Source of the DNA: Secundilactobacillus angelensis
Lineage (GTDB): Bacteria > Bacillota > Bacilli > Lactobacillales > Lactobacillaceae
DNA: 64,000 nucleotides
Direction of reading: 5' to 3'
Assembly: GCF_012641075.1 (NCBI RefSeq)
Contig: NZ_JAAXLJ010000002.1
Coordinates: 147,975-211,974 of the forward strand
The notes under the pieces: generated by a model
Databases searched by the model: none
Told to the model about the DNA's origin: nothing
What the model saw: the letters and a program-made list of their open reading frames with translations, nothing else
Program-made: the position numbers and the translations under genes
Shown: positions 15,992 through 25,522 of the stretch, one piece after another
Layout of the letters: each line of letters starts with the position of its first letter
Numbering within the stretch: position 1 is the first letter of the stretch

Positions 15992-16441
15992 GTGGTACAA
16001 GTATTATCGTTAATTAGTGTTGGGCTAGGATTGTTCGCAATCACTGGTGCAATCATTGGTTTTTTCGTTGCAGAATGGTCAGGTTCAGTGACGAAATATT
16101 GGGAGATTATCGTTGGATTGCTAGTAGTTTGGCTGATTGGTGTGTTCCAACTCTTTTCCTTATTCACCGGATATAGCAAGAATCTTGATTTAATCGGTAG
16201 CTGCGTTTTCTTGATTTTAGCAATTCTTCTAGTGTGGGGCCTGTTCAGCCAAGGGTTCAACAAACATCTCTCATCTGGGAGAGGTTTGAAAATTCCTGTT
16301 ATTTGGGTCCTAGGTACTTGCTTGTTCACCGTGGTCGTTGGCGGACTGGGGACTCATTATTACATTCAACACGAAGTGAATCAATTCGAACAAAAGTTGA
16401 ATCAAGAAATTGATAAAGCCAATCAAGAATTGAACAAATAA
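15992..16441 (+). CDS. unidentified four-helix membrane protein
   Basis: 149 residues from GTG at 15992, 7 nt after GGAGG. Four hydrophobic helices can be seen, at about residues 5-25, 35-60, 68-88 and 102-122, and a short C-terminal amphipathic tail rich in Gln, Asn, Glu and Lys (about 125-149) that could form a coiled coil. I do not recognise the family. It stands alone between a gene-poor stretch and the tRNA-Ser and ends in a long palindromic terminator that includes its stop codon. Confidence 0.7.
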   Translation: MVQVLSLISVGLGLFAITGAIIGFFVAEWSGSVTKYWEIIVGLLVVWLIGVFQLFSLFTGYSKNLDLIGSCVFLILAILLVWGLFSQGFNKHLSSGRGLKIPVIWVLGTCLFTVVVGGLGTHYYIQHEVNQFEQKLNQEIDKANQELNK

Positions 16442-16491
16442 TTATCAAAAAAGCTGTTAACAAATTGTTAACAGCTTTTTTGATAATTATT
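16437..16491. terminator. 25-bp perfect palindromic terminator
   Basis: Two exact 25-nt arms around AAATT, with the core AAAAAAGCTGTTAAC/GTTAACAGCTTTTTT. It includes the stop codon of the upstream gene and also faces the 3' end of tRNA-Ser, so it works for both strands. Confidence 0.85.
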
Positions 16492-16509
16492 CTCTTATTG
16501 TATCCATAA

Positions 16510-16596
16510 GGAGAGTACAGGATTTGAACCTGCGCGCCGGTATAAGCCGGTTCGCCGGATTTCGAGTCCGGTGCATTACCACTCTGCCAACTCTCC
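16510..16596 (-). tRNA. tRNA-Ser (CGA)
   Basis: 87 nt with the long variable arm of a class II tRNA. Acceptor GGAGAGT pairs with ACTCTCC; the anticodon loop CT-CGA-AA sits on the CCGGA/TCCGG stem; the T-loop reads GGTTCAAATCC. It decodes UCG. The CCA end is not encoded. Confidence 0.97.
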
Positions 16597-16611
16597 ATAA
16601 CACACTAAACA

Positions 16612-16639
16612 ATTATAACAAAACTAGACAAACTTGCAA
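16612..16639 (-). promoter_or_regulatory. promoter of tRNA-Ser
   Basis: -35 TTGCAA (16634-16639), a 16-nt spacer and -10 TATAAT (16612-16617) lie about 15 nt upstream of the tRNA. Confidence 0.6.
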
Positions 16640-16675
16640 CTGCTAGCCGCTAATATTCAGTGTGATGATGTGCTT

Positions 16676-17194
16676 TTAAAATTCCATCAAACTAAAGATA
16701 TCATAATCTTTAATCTTATCCCGGCCATGAAGATCCTTTAATTCAATGATAAAGGCTGTCCCAACGACAATGCCACCTAGATCTTCCACAAGATCAATGG
16801 TTGCACCAATCGTGCCACCAGTAGCCAGTAAATCGTCGGTGACTAAAACTCGTTGTCCCGGTTTAATGGCGTCTTTGTGCAGGTAAAGCGCAGATTGGCC
16901 ATATTCGAGATCATAGGTTGCTTTAACCGTCTCACGGGGTAACTTACCCTCTTTACGAGCTGGAGCAAAACCAATCCCTAATTCATAGGCTACTGGACAC
17001 CCAACAATAAATCCCCGAGCTTCAGGCCCTACAACCATATCTACATTCTTACTGCGAGCATAATCAACCAACTGATCGGTGGCGTAACGATATGCTTCCC
17101 CATCTGACATCAGTGGCGAAATATCACGAAACATGACACCAGGCTCAGGGTAATCCGGCACTGTTGCAACGTACTTCTTTAAATCAATGGTCAT
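16676..17194 (-). CDS. apt: adenine phosphoribosyltransferase
   Basis: 172 residues from ATG at 17194, the standard length; the upstream TTG at 17206 sits on the GGAG. The PRPP-binding motif [13 protein letters not shown] is at about 117-129, and the N-terminal [15 protein letters not shown] is diagnostic of Apt. It salvages adenine to AMP. It lies 17 nt after recJ, the common Firmicute order recJ-apt, and ends the rnz-lapA-recJ-apt operon. Confidence 0.97.
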   Translation of the reverse strand: MTIDLKKYVATVPDYPEPGVMFRDISPLMSDGEAYRYATDQLVDYARSKNVDMVVGPEARGFIVGCPVAYELGIGFAPARKEGKLPRETVKATYDLEYGQSALYLHKDAIKPGQRVLVTDDLLATGGTIGATIDLVEDLGGIVVGTAFIIELKDLHGRDKIKDYDIFSLMEF

Positions 17195-17211
17195 CTTAAA
17201 TAGCAACTCCT

Positions 17212-19542
17212 TTAATCTTCTGCAATTAGCGAGGTCAACAATGTTTTCAAATCAGCCGTTTCGCTATACAATAGTTGTTTTTCAGTTTCAATCTGCTGTT
17301 GTCGTTTTTGGTAACTCGGTGCGTCAGTAATTTGCCGATGGGCTGGCTGCTTAACCTCATTCAGCTGACCATTGGAAATAGTGACGAATTCAAGCTCACG
17401 AAAAATCTGCAACATCAAGACCAGCTGTGCCGGAGCAATTTGTAAATACTGCGCCAACTCATTCAATCGATGAGAGACATCGACGTCTTGGTGTGTTTGA
17501 ACGAACCTAAATAGTTTAGCATATTGTGCGCGATCTGGCATCCCCAAAAGATAATGACTTTCTTTTAAATAAAAATAAGCAACAATTTGATCTGCCTGCA
17601 CAGCTTTTAATGCTGCTTTCAAATCGCTAATTTGAGCTGGACAGTCCACCAAATACATTGTGGGTGTGTGGACCTCTCCCAAACGTTTGGCATCCGTCAA
17701 CAGCCAGGAATTGGCTGTTGCTGGAATTTGTGACTGTATCTTTTCATAAAAGCGTTGATTAAAGAAGACATAAGTTGCATTGACATCCTGAAACATTTCC
17801 TGACGTAACTTCTGAGTTCGCTGGTCGCTAATCACTAACCCGTCTACTGCTAAATCTTTCACCATGACTTGCATTGAAGTCCGACCCTGCCAGACATTAA
17901 TATCGATCTGACCGACGACTTTGACCTGCTCAGGTGCACTTTGCAGGACTGGAGCCAGTTCACCTGCACCAAAATCAATTGCACTAAGTTGACTATTTTG
18001 GTCACTTAACTGAAATTTCAGGTGCTTACCTTCAGCACCAATCGCCTTCACATTTTGAACAGTACTGGGTTTGAAAACAAACATCGGCACTGGATTGTCG
18101 GTTCCAAATGGTCCCAATTGACGTAATTGATGGTATAGCTCTTCTGAAACATCACCAACTGACATCTCCGAAGCCACTGGTAATGGCGTTTTCGGCTGAT
18201 CAGCTAAATTTTGATCAAGGGCAGCTTGATCAAAGCCAAGCTGTAATTGACTTAATTCATCAGCCTTTGCAGTCATCCCAACAGCGGCAGCGTGTCCACC
18301 AAAGTTAACTAGAAGGTCACGTTGACCATCAAAAGCATCAAATAAATTGAAACCTGCAACACTACGGCCAGATCCTTTGGCCGTGCCGTTTTCCGAATTA
18401 ACGTCCAAAACAACCGTTGGCTTACCAGTCGCTTCAACTACCTTGCTGGCTACAATACCGAGAACCCCTTCATGCCAGCCCTTACCAGTGATTAACATGG
18501 TGGGATGGTCACGGTGATTTTCGTCTTGGGCTTGTGCTAACGCGACTTCGCTAATATCAGCAACTAACTTTTGACGATACTTGTTTTGTTTTTCGGTTAA
18601 TGCCGCTAATTTCTGCGCACGCTCTTCGTCCAATGTTGTCAGCAATTCAACTGCGGGCGCCGCATCGTCGAGCCGACCAAGGGCATTTAACCGAGGAGCG
18701 ATACCAAAACCAATCGACTGTTCATCAAGTTGGTCGGGCTCAAGTCCGGCTTCTTTAATCAGTGAAACCAATCCCAAGCGATCCGTTTGAGATAACAACT
18801 GTAAACCAGCCGTCACTAAGACCCGGTTCTCATCAACCAGCGGAACCAAATCGGCCACTGTTCCAATTGCTGCTAAATCAAGCATCTCTTGCGGCACTTC
18901 ATCTAGCAGTGCTGTTGCAACCTTAAAGGCCACTCCTGCTCCGGATAAGCCGCCAAAAGGATACTGCCCTTCCGGATGGCGAGGATGAATAATAGCGTAG
19001 GCGTTGGGAAGCTCAGTGGGCAATTCATGGTGATCAGTGACCACTACATCACAACCCAGCTCGTTGGCGCGAGCAATGGCATCATTACCAGAAACCCCGT
19101 TATCGACAGTCACGATTAACTGAGTCCCACCTTCAATCAAACGCTCAAAAGCCGCAACATTTGGCCCGTACCCATCGACAAAACGATTGGGAATAAAGTA
19201 ATCGACGTTGGCACCAATCTGATCCAGTGTTTCGTATAGGATTGAAGTACTTGTTACCCCATCAGCGTCATAATCACCATAAATCGTAATATGATCACCG
19301 TTAGCAACAGCGTTTTGAATCCGCTCAACACCCTTTTGCATGTCATGCATGGTCATCGGATCATGTAATTGGGATAAATCGGGATTCAGAAATTGGGTCG
19401 CTTTTTCTTGGTTATCATAACCGCGATTCAGCAATATCTGTGCAACCATCGGCTCAATAGAAAGTGATTCTGCTAAATGGGTCGCCGCATCACTGGGACG
19501 ATCAACGTGTTTTATTTGCCAATCATAATGTGACTCAATCAT
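17212..19542 (-). CDS. recJ: single-strand-specific exonuclease RecJ
   Basis: 776 residues, in the longer Firmicute RecJ range with a C-terminal extension. Motif [12 protein letters not shown] is at about 80, D-N-G-V-S near 155, and the D-H-H motif (V-T-D-H-H-E-L-P) near 170. Also S-G-A-G-V-A and G-G-H-A-A-A-V-G (the DHHA1 domain, near 420). It degrades single-stranded DNA 5' to 3' in recombination and repair. The ATG at 19542 follows AAAGGA; the gene start overlaps the end of the upstream small membrane gene. Confidence 0.97.
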   Translation of the reverse strand: MIESHYDWQIKHVDRPSDAATHLAESLSIEPMVAQILLNRGYDNQEKATQFLNPDLSQLHDPMTMHDMQKGVERIQNAVANGDHITIYGDYDADGVTSTSILYETLDQIGANVDYFIPNRFVDGYGPNVAAFERLIEGGTQLIVTVDNGVSGNDAIARANELGCDVVVTDHHELPTELPNAYAIIHPRHPEGQYPFGGLSGAGVAFKVATALLDEVPQEMLDLAAIGTVADLVPLVDENRVLVTAGLQLLSQTDRLGLVSLIKEAGLEPDQLDEQSIGFGIAPRLNALGRLDDAAPAVELLTTLDEERAQKLAALTEKQNKYRQKLVADISEVALAQAQDENHRDHPTMLITGKGWHEGVLGIVASKVVEATGKPTVVLDVNSENGTAKGSGRSVAGFNLFDAFDGQRDLLVNFGGHAAAVGMTAKADELSQLQLGFDQAALDQNLADQPKTPLPVASEMSVGDVSEELYHQLRQLGPFGTDNPVPMFVFKPSTVQNVKAIGAEGKHLKFQLSDQNSQLSAIDFGAGELAPVLQSAPEQVKVVGQIDINVWQGRTSMQVMVKDLAVDGLVISDQRTQKLRQEMFQDVNATYVFFNQRFYEKIQSQIPATANSWLLTDAKRLGEVHTPTMYLVDCPAQISDLKAALKAVQADQIVAYFYLKESHYLLGMPDRAQYAKLFRFVQTHQDVDVSHRLNELAQYLQIAPAQLVLMLQIFRELEFVTISNGQLNEVKQPAHRQITDAPSYQKRQQQIETEKQLLYSETADLKTLLTSLIAED

Positions 19543-19888
19543 GAACATCATCCTTTACTTCTGGTTGACTGCTGTTGGACTTCATCGATGCGTCTGGGTG
19601 AGTCTTTCCAGCTACACGAGTCTTATTTTGGTCCAACCGGGTCTCTAAAGTCTGAATCCGGCTGCTCTGCTGTTTGATCATTTTCTTATTTTGATAATTA
19701 GTAATCGTTGCAAAGAGAAACATCAAAATTGCACCCAAAAAGACTGCCGCTAACAACACCAGCACTAGTGGCCATGATACGGTCGCAAAGCCAAAATGGA
19801 CTGGAATGGATTCCGTATTCATGACCGAAAAAACGGCAATCAAAATCACAATTAAGATGGCGATAATCACTTTACCTTGACGCTTCAT
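19535..19888 (-). CDS. LapA domain (DUF1049) membrane protein
   Basis: 117 residues with two hydrophobic helices (about 7-24 and 40-64) separated by E-S-I-P-V-H-F-G-F-A-T-V-S-W-P, the LapA/YciS hallmark, then a coiled-coil-prone tail. In enterobacteria LapA takes part in lipopolysaccharide assembly; the Gram-positive homologues have no known role. Its stop overlaps the recJ start region, and it follows rnz by 11 nt, so rnz, this gene and recJ form one operon. Confidence 0.9.
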   Translation of the reverse strand: MKRQGKVIIAILIVILIAVFSVMNTESIPVHFGFATVSWPLVLVLLAAVFLGAILMFLFATITNYQNKKMIKQQSSRIQTLETRLDQNKTRVAGKTHPDASMKSNSSQPEVKDDVHD

Positions 19889-19899
19889 TGAATTGCCCC

Positions 19900-20838
19900 C
19901 TATTTCCGTTCCTTATCAAACGGAATATCAATTACATCAAAATCCTTCACAACTTTCGAGTTACTGAAGACGGCTTGCGCCTGTTTTTCAAGATCATGAG
20001 CCAGTTTGCCCGTATAACGAGCGGAAATATGATTCAGCAATAATTTCCCAACGTGGGCAGTCTTAGCGATGTTGGCTGCCTGCACGTTCGTTGAATGATA
20101 ATAACTATGAGCCATAGCCGCTTCGTCCTTAGCGAACGTACTTTCATGAACCAAAACATCCGCATTCTCTGCCAGATGATAACTGTTAGCCGTTTTTCGA
20201 GTATCACCTAGAATCGCGACTACTCGTCCCTTTTGGGCATGACCAATGTAGTCTTGTCCGTTGATCTCACGACCATCTGGCAGTGTCACGGTTTTACCCG
20301 CTTTCAACTGACCATATAGTGGCCCTGATGGCACGTTGTCTTCTCTAAGTTTATCTACCATTAATTCACCCGGATGATCCCGTTCTTCGACCCGATAGCC
20401 AAACGTTTCTATTTTATGATCCAAATGTTCAGCATATACAGTGAACTTATCATCCTGGAAAATCTCGCCACCGTGTGACAATTCCACAAACTCAATAAAG
20501 TAGGATAATTTTGTTTCAGAAACTTTCAAGCTGGTCAACACAAAGTTACGAATTCCCTTAGGGCCGTAAATGGTTAACTTGTCATTACCGCCCTGAAACG
20601 AGCGGCTGCTCAGTAAACCTGGTAAGCCAAAAATATGGTCACCATGTAAATGAGTAATAAATATTTTATCGATTTTACGTGGCTTGATTGTTGTTCTCAA
20701 AATCTGATGTTGAGTACCTTCGCCGGCATCAAACAGCCAGATTGAATTACGTTCTTCTAGTAACCGTAATGCTAAACTACTGACATTTCTAAACTTTCCA
20801 GGAGAACCAGCACCGGTTCCTAAAAATTCGATTTGCAT
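19900..20838 (-). CDS. rnz: ribonuclease Z
   Basis: 312 residues, the long-standing length of bacterial RNase Z. The metallo-beta-lactamase motif T-H-L-H-G-D-H gives His63, His65, Asp67 and His68; further ligands are in L-G-D-T-R-K (near 211) and the late L-N-H-I-S-A-R-Y. It cleaves the 3' trailer from tRNA precursors that lack an encoded CCA, such as the tRNA-Ser in this window. First gene of rnz-lapA-recJ-apt. Confidence 0.97.
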   Translation of the reverse strand: MQIEFLGTGAGSPGKFRNVSSLALRLLEERNSIWLFDAGEGTQHQILRTTIKPRKIDKIFITHLHGDHIFGLPGLLSSRSFQGGNDKLTIYGPKGIRNFVLTSLKVSETKLSYFIEFVELSHGGEIFQDDKFTVYAEHLDHKIETFGYRVEERDHPGELMVDKLREDNVPSGPLYGQLKAGKTVTLPDGREINGQDYIGHAQKGRVVAILGDTRKTANSYHLAENADVLVHESTFAKDEAAMAHSYYHSTNVQAANIAKTAHVGKLLLNHISARYTGKLAHDLEKQAQAVFSNSKVVKDFDVIDIPFDKERK

Positions 20839-21054
20839 ATTTGTCGTCCTTTTCTATCTATCTTGCACCACACATCTGGCCAGTGCGAACAAATCCTTTT
20901 TAGCGGATTCCAACTCTATAATTGTATCAGATTCATGGTGGGATTGTTTGATTATTTGCCTAAATGATAAAGCTTACGGATAAATCGCCTAGTCACCAAT
21001 AAATGATATTGTCACCAAAGATAAGGTATAATAGCATTAGAGGAAGTGAAAAAC

Positions 21055-21321
21055 TTGCGCCTAGGAGAATTGATCACATTAATGCACCAACTAGATCCTA
21101 GCCTGAAGCTCGGAATTGACAGTCAATCGATTTTACCCGTTTCTGGTATGTCAGCCTCTGACAATCGTCTCTTGTTCCATACCGCTACCCAGACGCCCTT
21201 AACCGTTGGTACATTTCAACAACATGCCGTCCACTTTGATCAACAATTAATCGTTTTCCGCTCTAATGATGATCGACTGTATGGGTTTCGCCAATCTGAG
21301 CACTGGCTTTTATTCAAATAA
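21055..21321 (+). CDS. unidentified small cytoplasmic protein
   Basis: 88 residues from TTG at 21055, about 10 nt after AGAGG; GTG at 21046 (91 residues) is also possible but is only 1 nt from the ribosome site. The protein has no signal peptide or membrane helix and ends L-Y-G-F-R-Q-S-E-H-W-L-L-F-K. I do not recognise a family. It lies 13 nt before a lipoprotein gene and is probably co-transcribed with it. Confidence 0.7.
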   Translation: MRLGELITLMHQLDPSLKLGIDSQSILPVSGMSASDNRLLFHTATQTPLTVGTFQQHAVHFDQQLIVFRSNDDRLYGFRQSEHWLLFK

Positions 21322-21334
21322 CGGAGGTTTTACT

Positions 21335-22063
21335 ATGTTAAATAAGCGTCTGATGCTGACTACCATTCTAGTAGTGAGCTTCATACTAACCGGCTGTAAC
21401 GGTCAAGGAAAATCAAACCATCAAGCTCAGTCGAACTCGACAAGTTCATCTAGCCAACAAGTCAAGACACCAGAAAAATCGGCCTCAGATCAAGCAACCA
21501 TGAAACCGTATAAAGTACCAAGTGCCGAAAAAAATAACCGTAATTATCGAAAATCAGGTTTATTGTCATTCCCAGGTCAGTTTGCCTACGACCAAGCCGG
21601 AACAAAGTTGACTTTATCCCAAAATAAACGGCTCAATCAAAAAACCACCAGTCAGGGAATTAATTATCAAATTACTGATATCAAACGATTTAAAAACAAT
21701 GCCAAGACCAAGCGGGCCTTACAAATGGCACAACAAGCCTTTAATATCGGACAAATTCCGAACCCTTATCAAACGTTGCAAATTAAATTTAACGTGAAAA
21801 ACACCTCTTCCCATGCAGTCAAAATTGATGGCATCCAAAAAATCAGTCTGAATGGTTCCCGAAGTGTTGCTGCGAATGGCATCAGTGACCCAAGTGCCGG
21901 CCAAGTAATCAATAAAAACAGCACCCGGACCTTTTCAGCAATGATTCTAGTTGGGCCGACTAGTTTTAAAGTAGGCCAAGTAAGTGTTCAATTTTCAGGC
22001 AGTTTCAATGATTCCGGTCAGTCCGTTGCCAAAGCTCCTGCTCCAATCATCGTAAACCTATAA
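21335..22063 (+). CDS. predicted lipoprotein, DUF4352-like fold
   Basis: 242 residues from ATG at 21335, 7 nt after GGAGG. Lipoprotein signal with F-I-L-T-G-C (Cys20), then a Ser/Gln-rich linker. The body has alternating strands and the sequence I-K-F-N-V-K-N-T-S-S-H-A-V-K near residue 150, the usual start of immunoglobulin-like DUF4352/DUF5067 domains found in exported Firmicute proteins. Attached to the outer face of the membrane. Role unknown. Ends in a terminator shared with the convergent acyltransferase gene. Confidence 0.82.
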   Translation: MLNKRLMLTTILVVSFILTGCNGQGKSNHQAQSNSTSSSSQQVKTPEKSASDQATMKPYKVPSAEKNNRNYRKSGLLSFPGQFAYDQAGTKLTLSQNKRLNQKTTSQGINYQITDIKRFKNNAKTKRALQMAQQAFNIGQIPNPYQTLQIKFNVKNTSSHAVKIDGIQKISLNGSRSVAANGISDPSAGQVINKNSTRTFSAMILVGPTSFKVGQVSVQFSGSFNDSGQSVAKAPAPIIVNL

Positions 22064-22080
22064 TTATACTTCCGCCGTCA

Positions 22081-22126
22081 AAAACACCGTGTATCCAAGC
22101 TGAAACGCTTGTACACGGTGTTTTTT
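22081..22126. terminator. bidirectional terminator
   Basis: AAAACACCGTGTA and TACACGGTGTTTT form a 13-bp stem with an inner CAAGC/GCTTG pair. Shared by two convergent genes. Confidence 0.88.
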
Positions 22127-22130
22127 AATG

Positions 22131-24071
22131 TTATTTCGGTTCAGAGGCTGCATTAGAGTCAGTAAGCCGTGTGACTAACAAATGAGTATAGTAGCGGTTA
22201 CCAGTTGGATTAGGATGGACATTATCAGAATAGAACCAGGATTTATGATTTTTACTCAAATCATGCCAATCAACTAGCTCAACATTGGGATAACGTCTGG
22301 CTGCTTTTTCAATTGTCTCGTTAACTGAAGTTTCCCAGTTCCGGGTGGGAACGTGGGTGTTAACCCAAAAGATATGCCGTTTAGGTCCCACCATCCGAAT
22401 AACTTTATCGATTTGATCATCAGTCATTGGACTATTGGTTCCTAAATTAATTACAACTGTGTTCGCTAACGCTCCCTGCGCTTTAAGCGACTCGATCTGC
22501 CTAGGTGCTTGCCAAATTTGACGGCCGACACCCGCGGAGACATAAGTGTTTGGAACCACCTGACGAACATCTCTCGAAACATCCACCATAACAGAATCCC
22601 CAATGGCCGTCACAGCAAGGTCCTTTGCTTGAACGACTTGACGCTTGGACAAACCATACGTCTGGGCCAATTCCTTTTGATGAGGGTTTAACTTTACTTT
22701 TCGCCATGCTTCTTGACGTTTCTTCTCAGCAGCGGCCTTTTTTTCAGCTTCGTGCTGCTTTTTTAAAGCTGCTTTATTAGAAGACGCATCCTGCTTTTGA
22801 TTATGCTTGATATTGGTTTGAAGTGCAGAATCATTAGCTTCCGAATGTGCAGGACTCGTAAATGCACCAACCAGTGCAACCCCTGTTACTAATACAGCAG
22901 GAATCACTGCGTATCGCTGCCAGCCAAAGTTTTTAGGGCTCTGGAAAAACTGTTTCAGCATCACCGGTAATTGACCGTAATCATAATGGCGTAAAGGCCG
23001 TTCCAAATATCGATAGGACAGATCACTAACGATTAGAATTAAAATAGTCTCAACAAGCGCATTAAATACTGGATGAGCAGCAATATTGGTCACTTTCGCT
23101 TCATAAAAAATCATGATTGGAAATTGATATAGGTAAATCCCATAACTCCGAGTACCCACCCAATCAAAAACCTGATTAGTAAACAATCGATTCATAAAAC
23201 CGGCTGGATGAGCGACAGTTGCCACTAGAATGGTGGACATAAAAGTAAAGAAGAACATCCCGCCATGGTAAGTTAAACTGGATTGACCTGACATCTTAAA
23301 AAACATGACGATTAAAAGTATCAGGCTCAAAATTCCAGTACCGTTTAATATTCGCTTAGCTTGGGGCTTCAGTTCACTTTTTAGCTTGGTTGCAGGCCAA
23401 ACAAAAGCTAGCGCAACCCCCAGTAGAATCGCAAACATCCGTGTATCAGTACCGTAATAGACTCGGTTGGTCATAGCTGTACCCGTATACAAGTACCCCA
23501 TCCAAACCGCTGACAGTGCTGACAGCCCTAAGACAAAGTAAAAAATAGGCTTTCGGGCTTTAAAAATAAACAGCAGGATGACCAAAATAAGTGGCCAAAA
23601 CGCATAAAACTGCCCTTCAATCGAGAGTGACCAAAGGTGTGTAAACGGAGATTCACCATTAAACCGGTCAAAGTATGATTGGCCGTGGCCGATTTCCCAC
23701 CAGTTGTACACATAAAGTAAATTGGTCCCAATAATGGCCTTCAAACTGACAAACAGCGACCGTTGAAACAGGGTAATGTATGCCGCTGTAGTTAGTACCA
23801 TCGTGACCAAGGCTGGATAAAGCCGTTTCATCCGTCGAACATAGAAACTAACAATATCGATCTTACCGTTTTGTTCATATTCTTGTAGCAACAAATCAGT
23901 AATTAAATAACCCGAAACCACAAAGAATATCGGAACTCCCAAATAGCCACCCTGCAAGCTGTACGGCAATAGATGATAAACAATAACACCAATCACCGCA
24001 ATTGTCCGGATTCCGTCGAACCCAGAAATGTAACGACTATGCTTAAGCCGCTTGCTCCCCGCGTGCTGCAT
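22131..24071 (-). CDS. oatA: membrane O-acyltransferase with SGNH domain (OatA-type)
   Basis: 646 residues, OatA length. The N-terminal acyltransferase-3 part has about ten helices, opening I-S-G-F-D-G-I-R-T-I-A-V. A Lys/Ala-rich spacer (about 425-465) leads to the extracellular SGNH part with G-D-S-V-M (Ser493), G-T-N (near 544) and D-N-V-H (Asp616, His619). The enzyme moves acetyl groups across the membrane to the 6-OH of MurNAc, raising lysozyme resistance; other wall polymers are possible acceptors. GAGGGAG precedes the ATG. It follows obg by 40 nt. Confidence 0.9.
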   Translation of the reverse strand: MQHAGSKRLKHSRYISGFDGIRTIAVIGVIVYHLLPYSLQGGYLGVPIFFVVSGYLITDLLLQEYEQNGKIDIVSFYVRRMKRLYPALVTMVLTTAAYITLFQRSLFVSLKAIIGTNLLYVYNWWEIGHGQSYFDRFNGESPFTHLWSLSIEGQFYAFWPLILVILLFIFKARKPIFYFVLGLSALSAVWMGYLYTGTAMTNRVYYGTDTRMFAILLGVALAFVWPATKLKSELKPQAKRILNGTGILSLILLIVMFFKMSGQSSLTYHGGMFFFTFMSTILVATVAHPAGFMNRLFTNQVFDWVGTRSYGIYLYQFPIMIFYEAKVTNIAAHPVFNALVETILILIVSDLSYRYLERPLRHYDYGQLPVMLKQFFQSPKNFGWQRYAVIPAVLVTGVALVGAFTSPAHSEANDSALQTNIKHNQKQDASSNKAALKKQHEAEKKAAAEKKRQEAWRKVKLNPHQKELAQTYGLSKRQVVQAKDLAVTAIGDSVMVDVSRDVRQVVPNTYVSAGVGRQIWQAPRQIESLKAQGALANTVVINLGTNSPMTDDQIDKVIRMVGPKRHIFWVNTHVPTRNWETSVNETIEKAARRYPNVELVDWHDLSKNHKSWFYSDNVHPNPTGNRYYTHLLVTRLTDSNAASEPK

Positions 24072-24111
24072 CGATTCTCCCTCGTTTCATCTCTTAAATT
24101 AAGCTCTAAAA

Positions 24112-25416
24112 TTATTCCACGAATTCAAAGGTAAAGTCGTCGATTTGAACTAAATCGCCATTATGAGCACCCTTTTCTCGTAAGGCATCATCGACTCCCA
24201 TTCCTCTTAATTGACGTGCAAAACGCAAAGTGCTTTCTTCATGATCCATGTTCGTCATCTGGAATAATCTCTCCAACTTGGCTCCAGAAAGAACCCAAGT
24301 TCCATCTGCATCGCGATTAATTTCAAATGCTTCAGATTCAATCGGTTGATCATCAGTAATCAGCATCTTCTCCAAATCGTCTACACCCTTCACAGGGAAT
24401 GCAGGCGTCTGGTCGAGAATTTCTACCGTCTTTTGAATCAACGGCGTTAAGCCATCATGGGTAACGCTAGAAATTGCCATGACAACCGGTGGGGTAGCAA
24501 GCGTTGTATCACTAGCCAACTTTTCTTTAAGCGTTTCGAGGTTTTCTGCTGAATCAGGAAGATCCATCTTGGTTGCCACAACGATTTGTGGTCGTTTCAG
24601 CAAATCTGGATCATACTTGTTTAATTCAGCGTTAATCTTCAGAAAATCATCGTATGGATCCCGGTCTTCAAAGCCACTAACATCAATCAAGTGAAGCAAG
24701 ACTCTAGTTCGCTCGATGTGCTTCAAAAATTCGATCCCCAGACCGATACCACTGGCTGCGCCTTCAATCAAGCCAGGTAAATCAGCTACCGCAAAATCAC
24801 GGCCATCACTAAGTTTGACCATCCCTAGATTAGGAGTGATCGTCGTAAAGTGATACTCGCCGATTTTAGGCTTCGCACTGGTAATTGCTGCCAGTAAAGT
24901 AGATTTTCCAACGGATGGGAATCCGATTAACCCAACGTCTGCCAGTAATTTTAATTCCAATCGAACGCGACGCTCTTCTCCTGGAGCGCCGTTTTCAGCT
25001 AATTCTGGTGCGGGATTCTTAGGCGTAGCAAAATGAACGTTGCCACGACCACCACGGCCACCCTGAGCAACCACGACTTGATCACCAACATCAACTAAAT
25101 CAGCAATAACCATGTTGGTTTCATCGTCAATGAGAGTAGTGCCTTGGGGGACTAAAATCACACGGTCTTCTGCACCGCGACCAGTCATCCCTTTGATACC
25201 ACCATTTTGACCATGATCAGCCTTAAATTTTTGATTATAACGGAAGTCCATCAGGGTACGAAGCCCCGTACTTACTCTAAACACAACGCTACCGCCGCGG
25301 CCACCATCACCGCCGGCCGGTCCGCCGTTGGGCTCATACTTTTCCCGCCGGAATGCAACCATCCCGTTGCCACCATTCCCAGCCTTAACATTAATTGTAA
25401 CGTGATCTACAAACAT
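24112..25416 (-). CDS. obgE: Obg family ribosome-assembly GTPase
   Basis: 434 residues with all three Obg parts. The Gly-rich Obg fold (about 1-158) contains K-A-G-N-G-G-N-G and P-A-G-G-D-G-G-R. The GTPase has G1 G-F-P-S-V-G-K-S-T near 165, G3 D-L-P-G near 212 and G4 A-T-K-M-D near 284. The C-terminal OCT domain is at about 355-434. It is an essential cytoplasmic GTPase that aids 50S maturation and stress control. GGAG lies 7 nt before ATG. Confidence 0.97.
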   Translation of the reverse strand: MFVDHVTINVKAGNGGNGMVAFRREKYEPNGGPAGGDGGRGGSVVFRVSTGLRTLMDFRYNQKFKADHGQNGGIKGMTGRGAEDRVILVPQGTTLIDDETNMVIADLVDVGDQVVVAQGGRGGRGNVHFATPKNPAPELAENGAPGEERRVRLELKLLADVGLIGFPSVGKSTLLAAITSAKPKIGEYHFTTITPNLGMVKLSDGRDFAVADLPGLIEGAASGIGLGIEFLKHIERTRVLLHLIDVSGFEDRDPYDDFLKINAELNKYDPDLLKRPQIVVATKMDLPDSAENLETLKEKLASDTTLATPPVVMAISSVTHDGLTPLIQKTVEILDQTPAFPVKGVDDLEKMLITDDQPIESEAFEINRDADGTWVLSGAKLERLFQMTNMDHEESTLRFARQLRGMGVDDALREKGAHNGDLVQIDDFTFEFVE

Positions 25417-25522
25417 ATCATTTCTCCATTATTCCAATTCATTCGGACATTCCTAACTTTGCTATTATCTAATGAATACCGTTAAATTACCACCGTTTAT
25501 TGAAACTTTTTTAACTTTAGCG

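Noticed and set aside
16326..16598. A 90-codon minus-strand reading frame over the tRNA-Ser and the end of the membrane protein gene.
   Set aside because: It runs through a complete tRNA and a terminator, so it is a chance frame.
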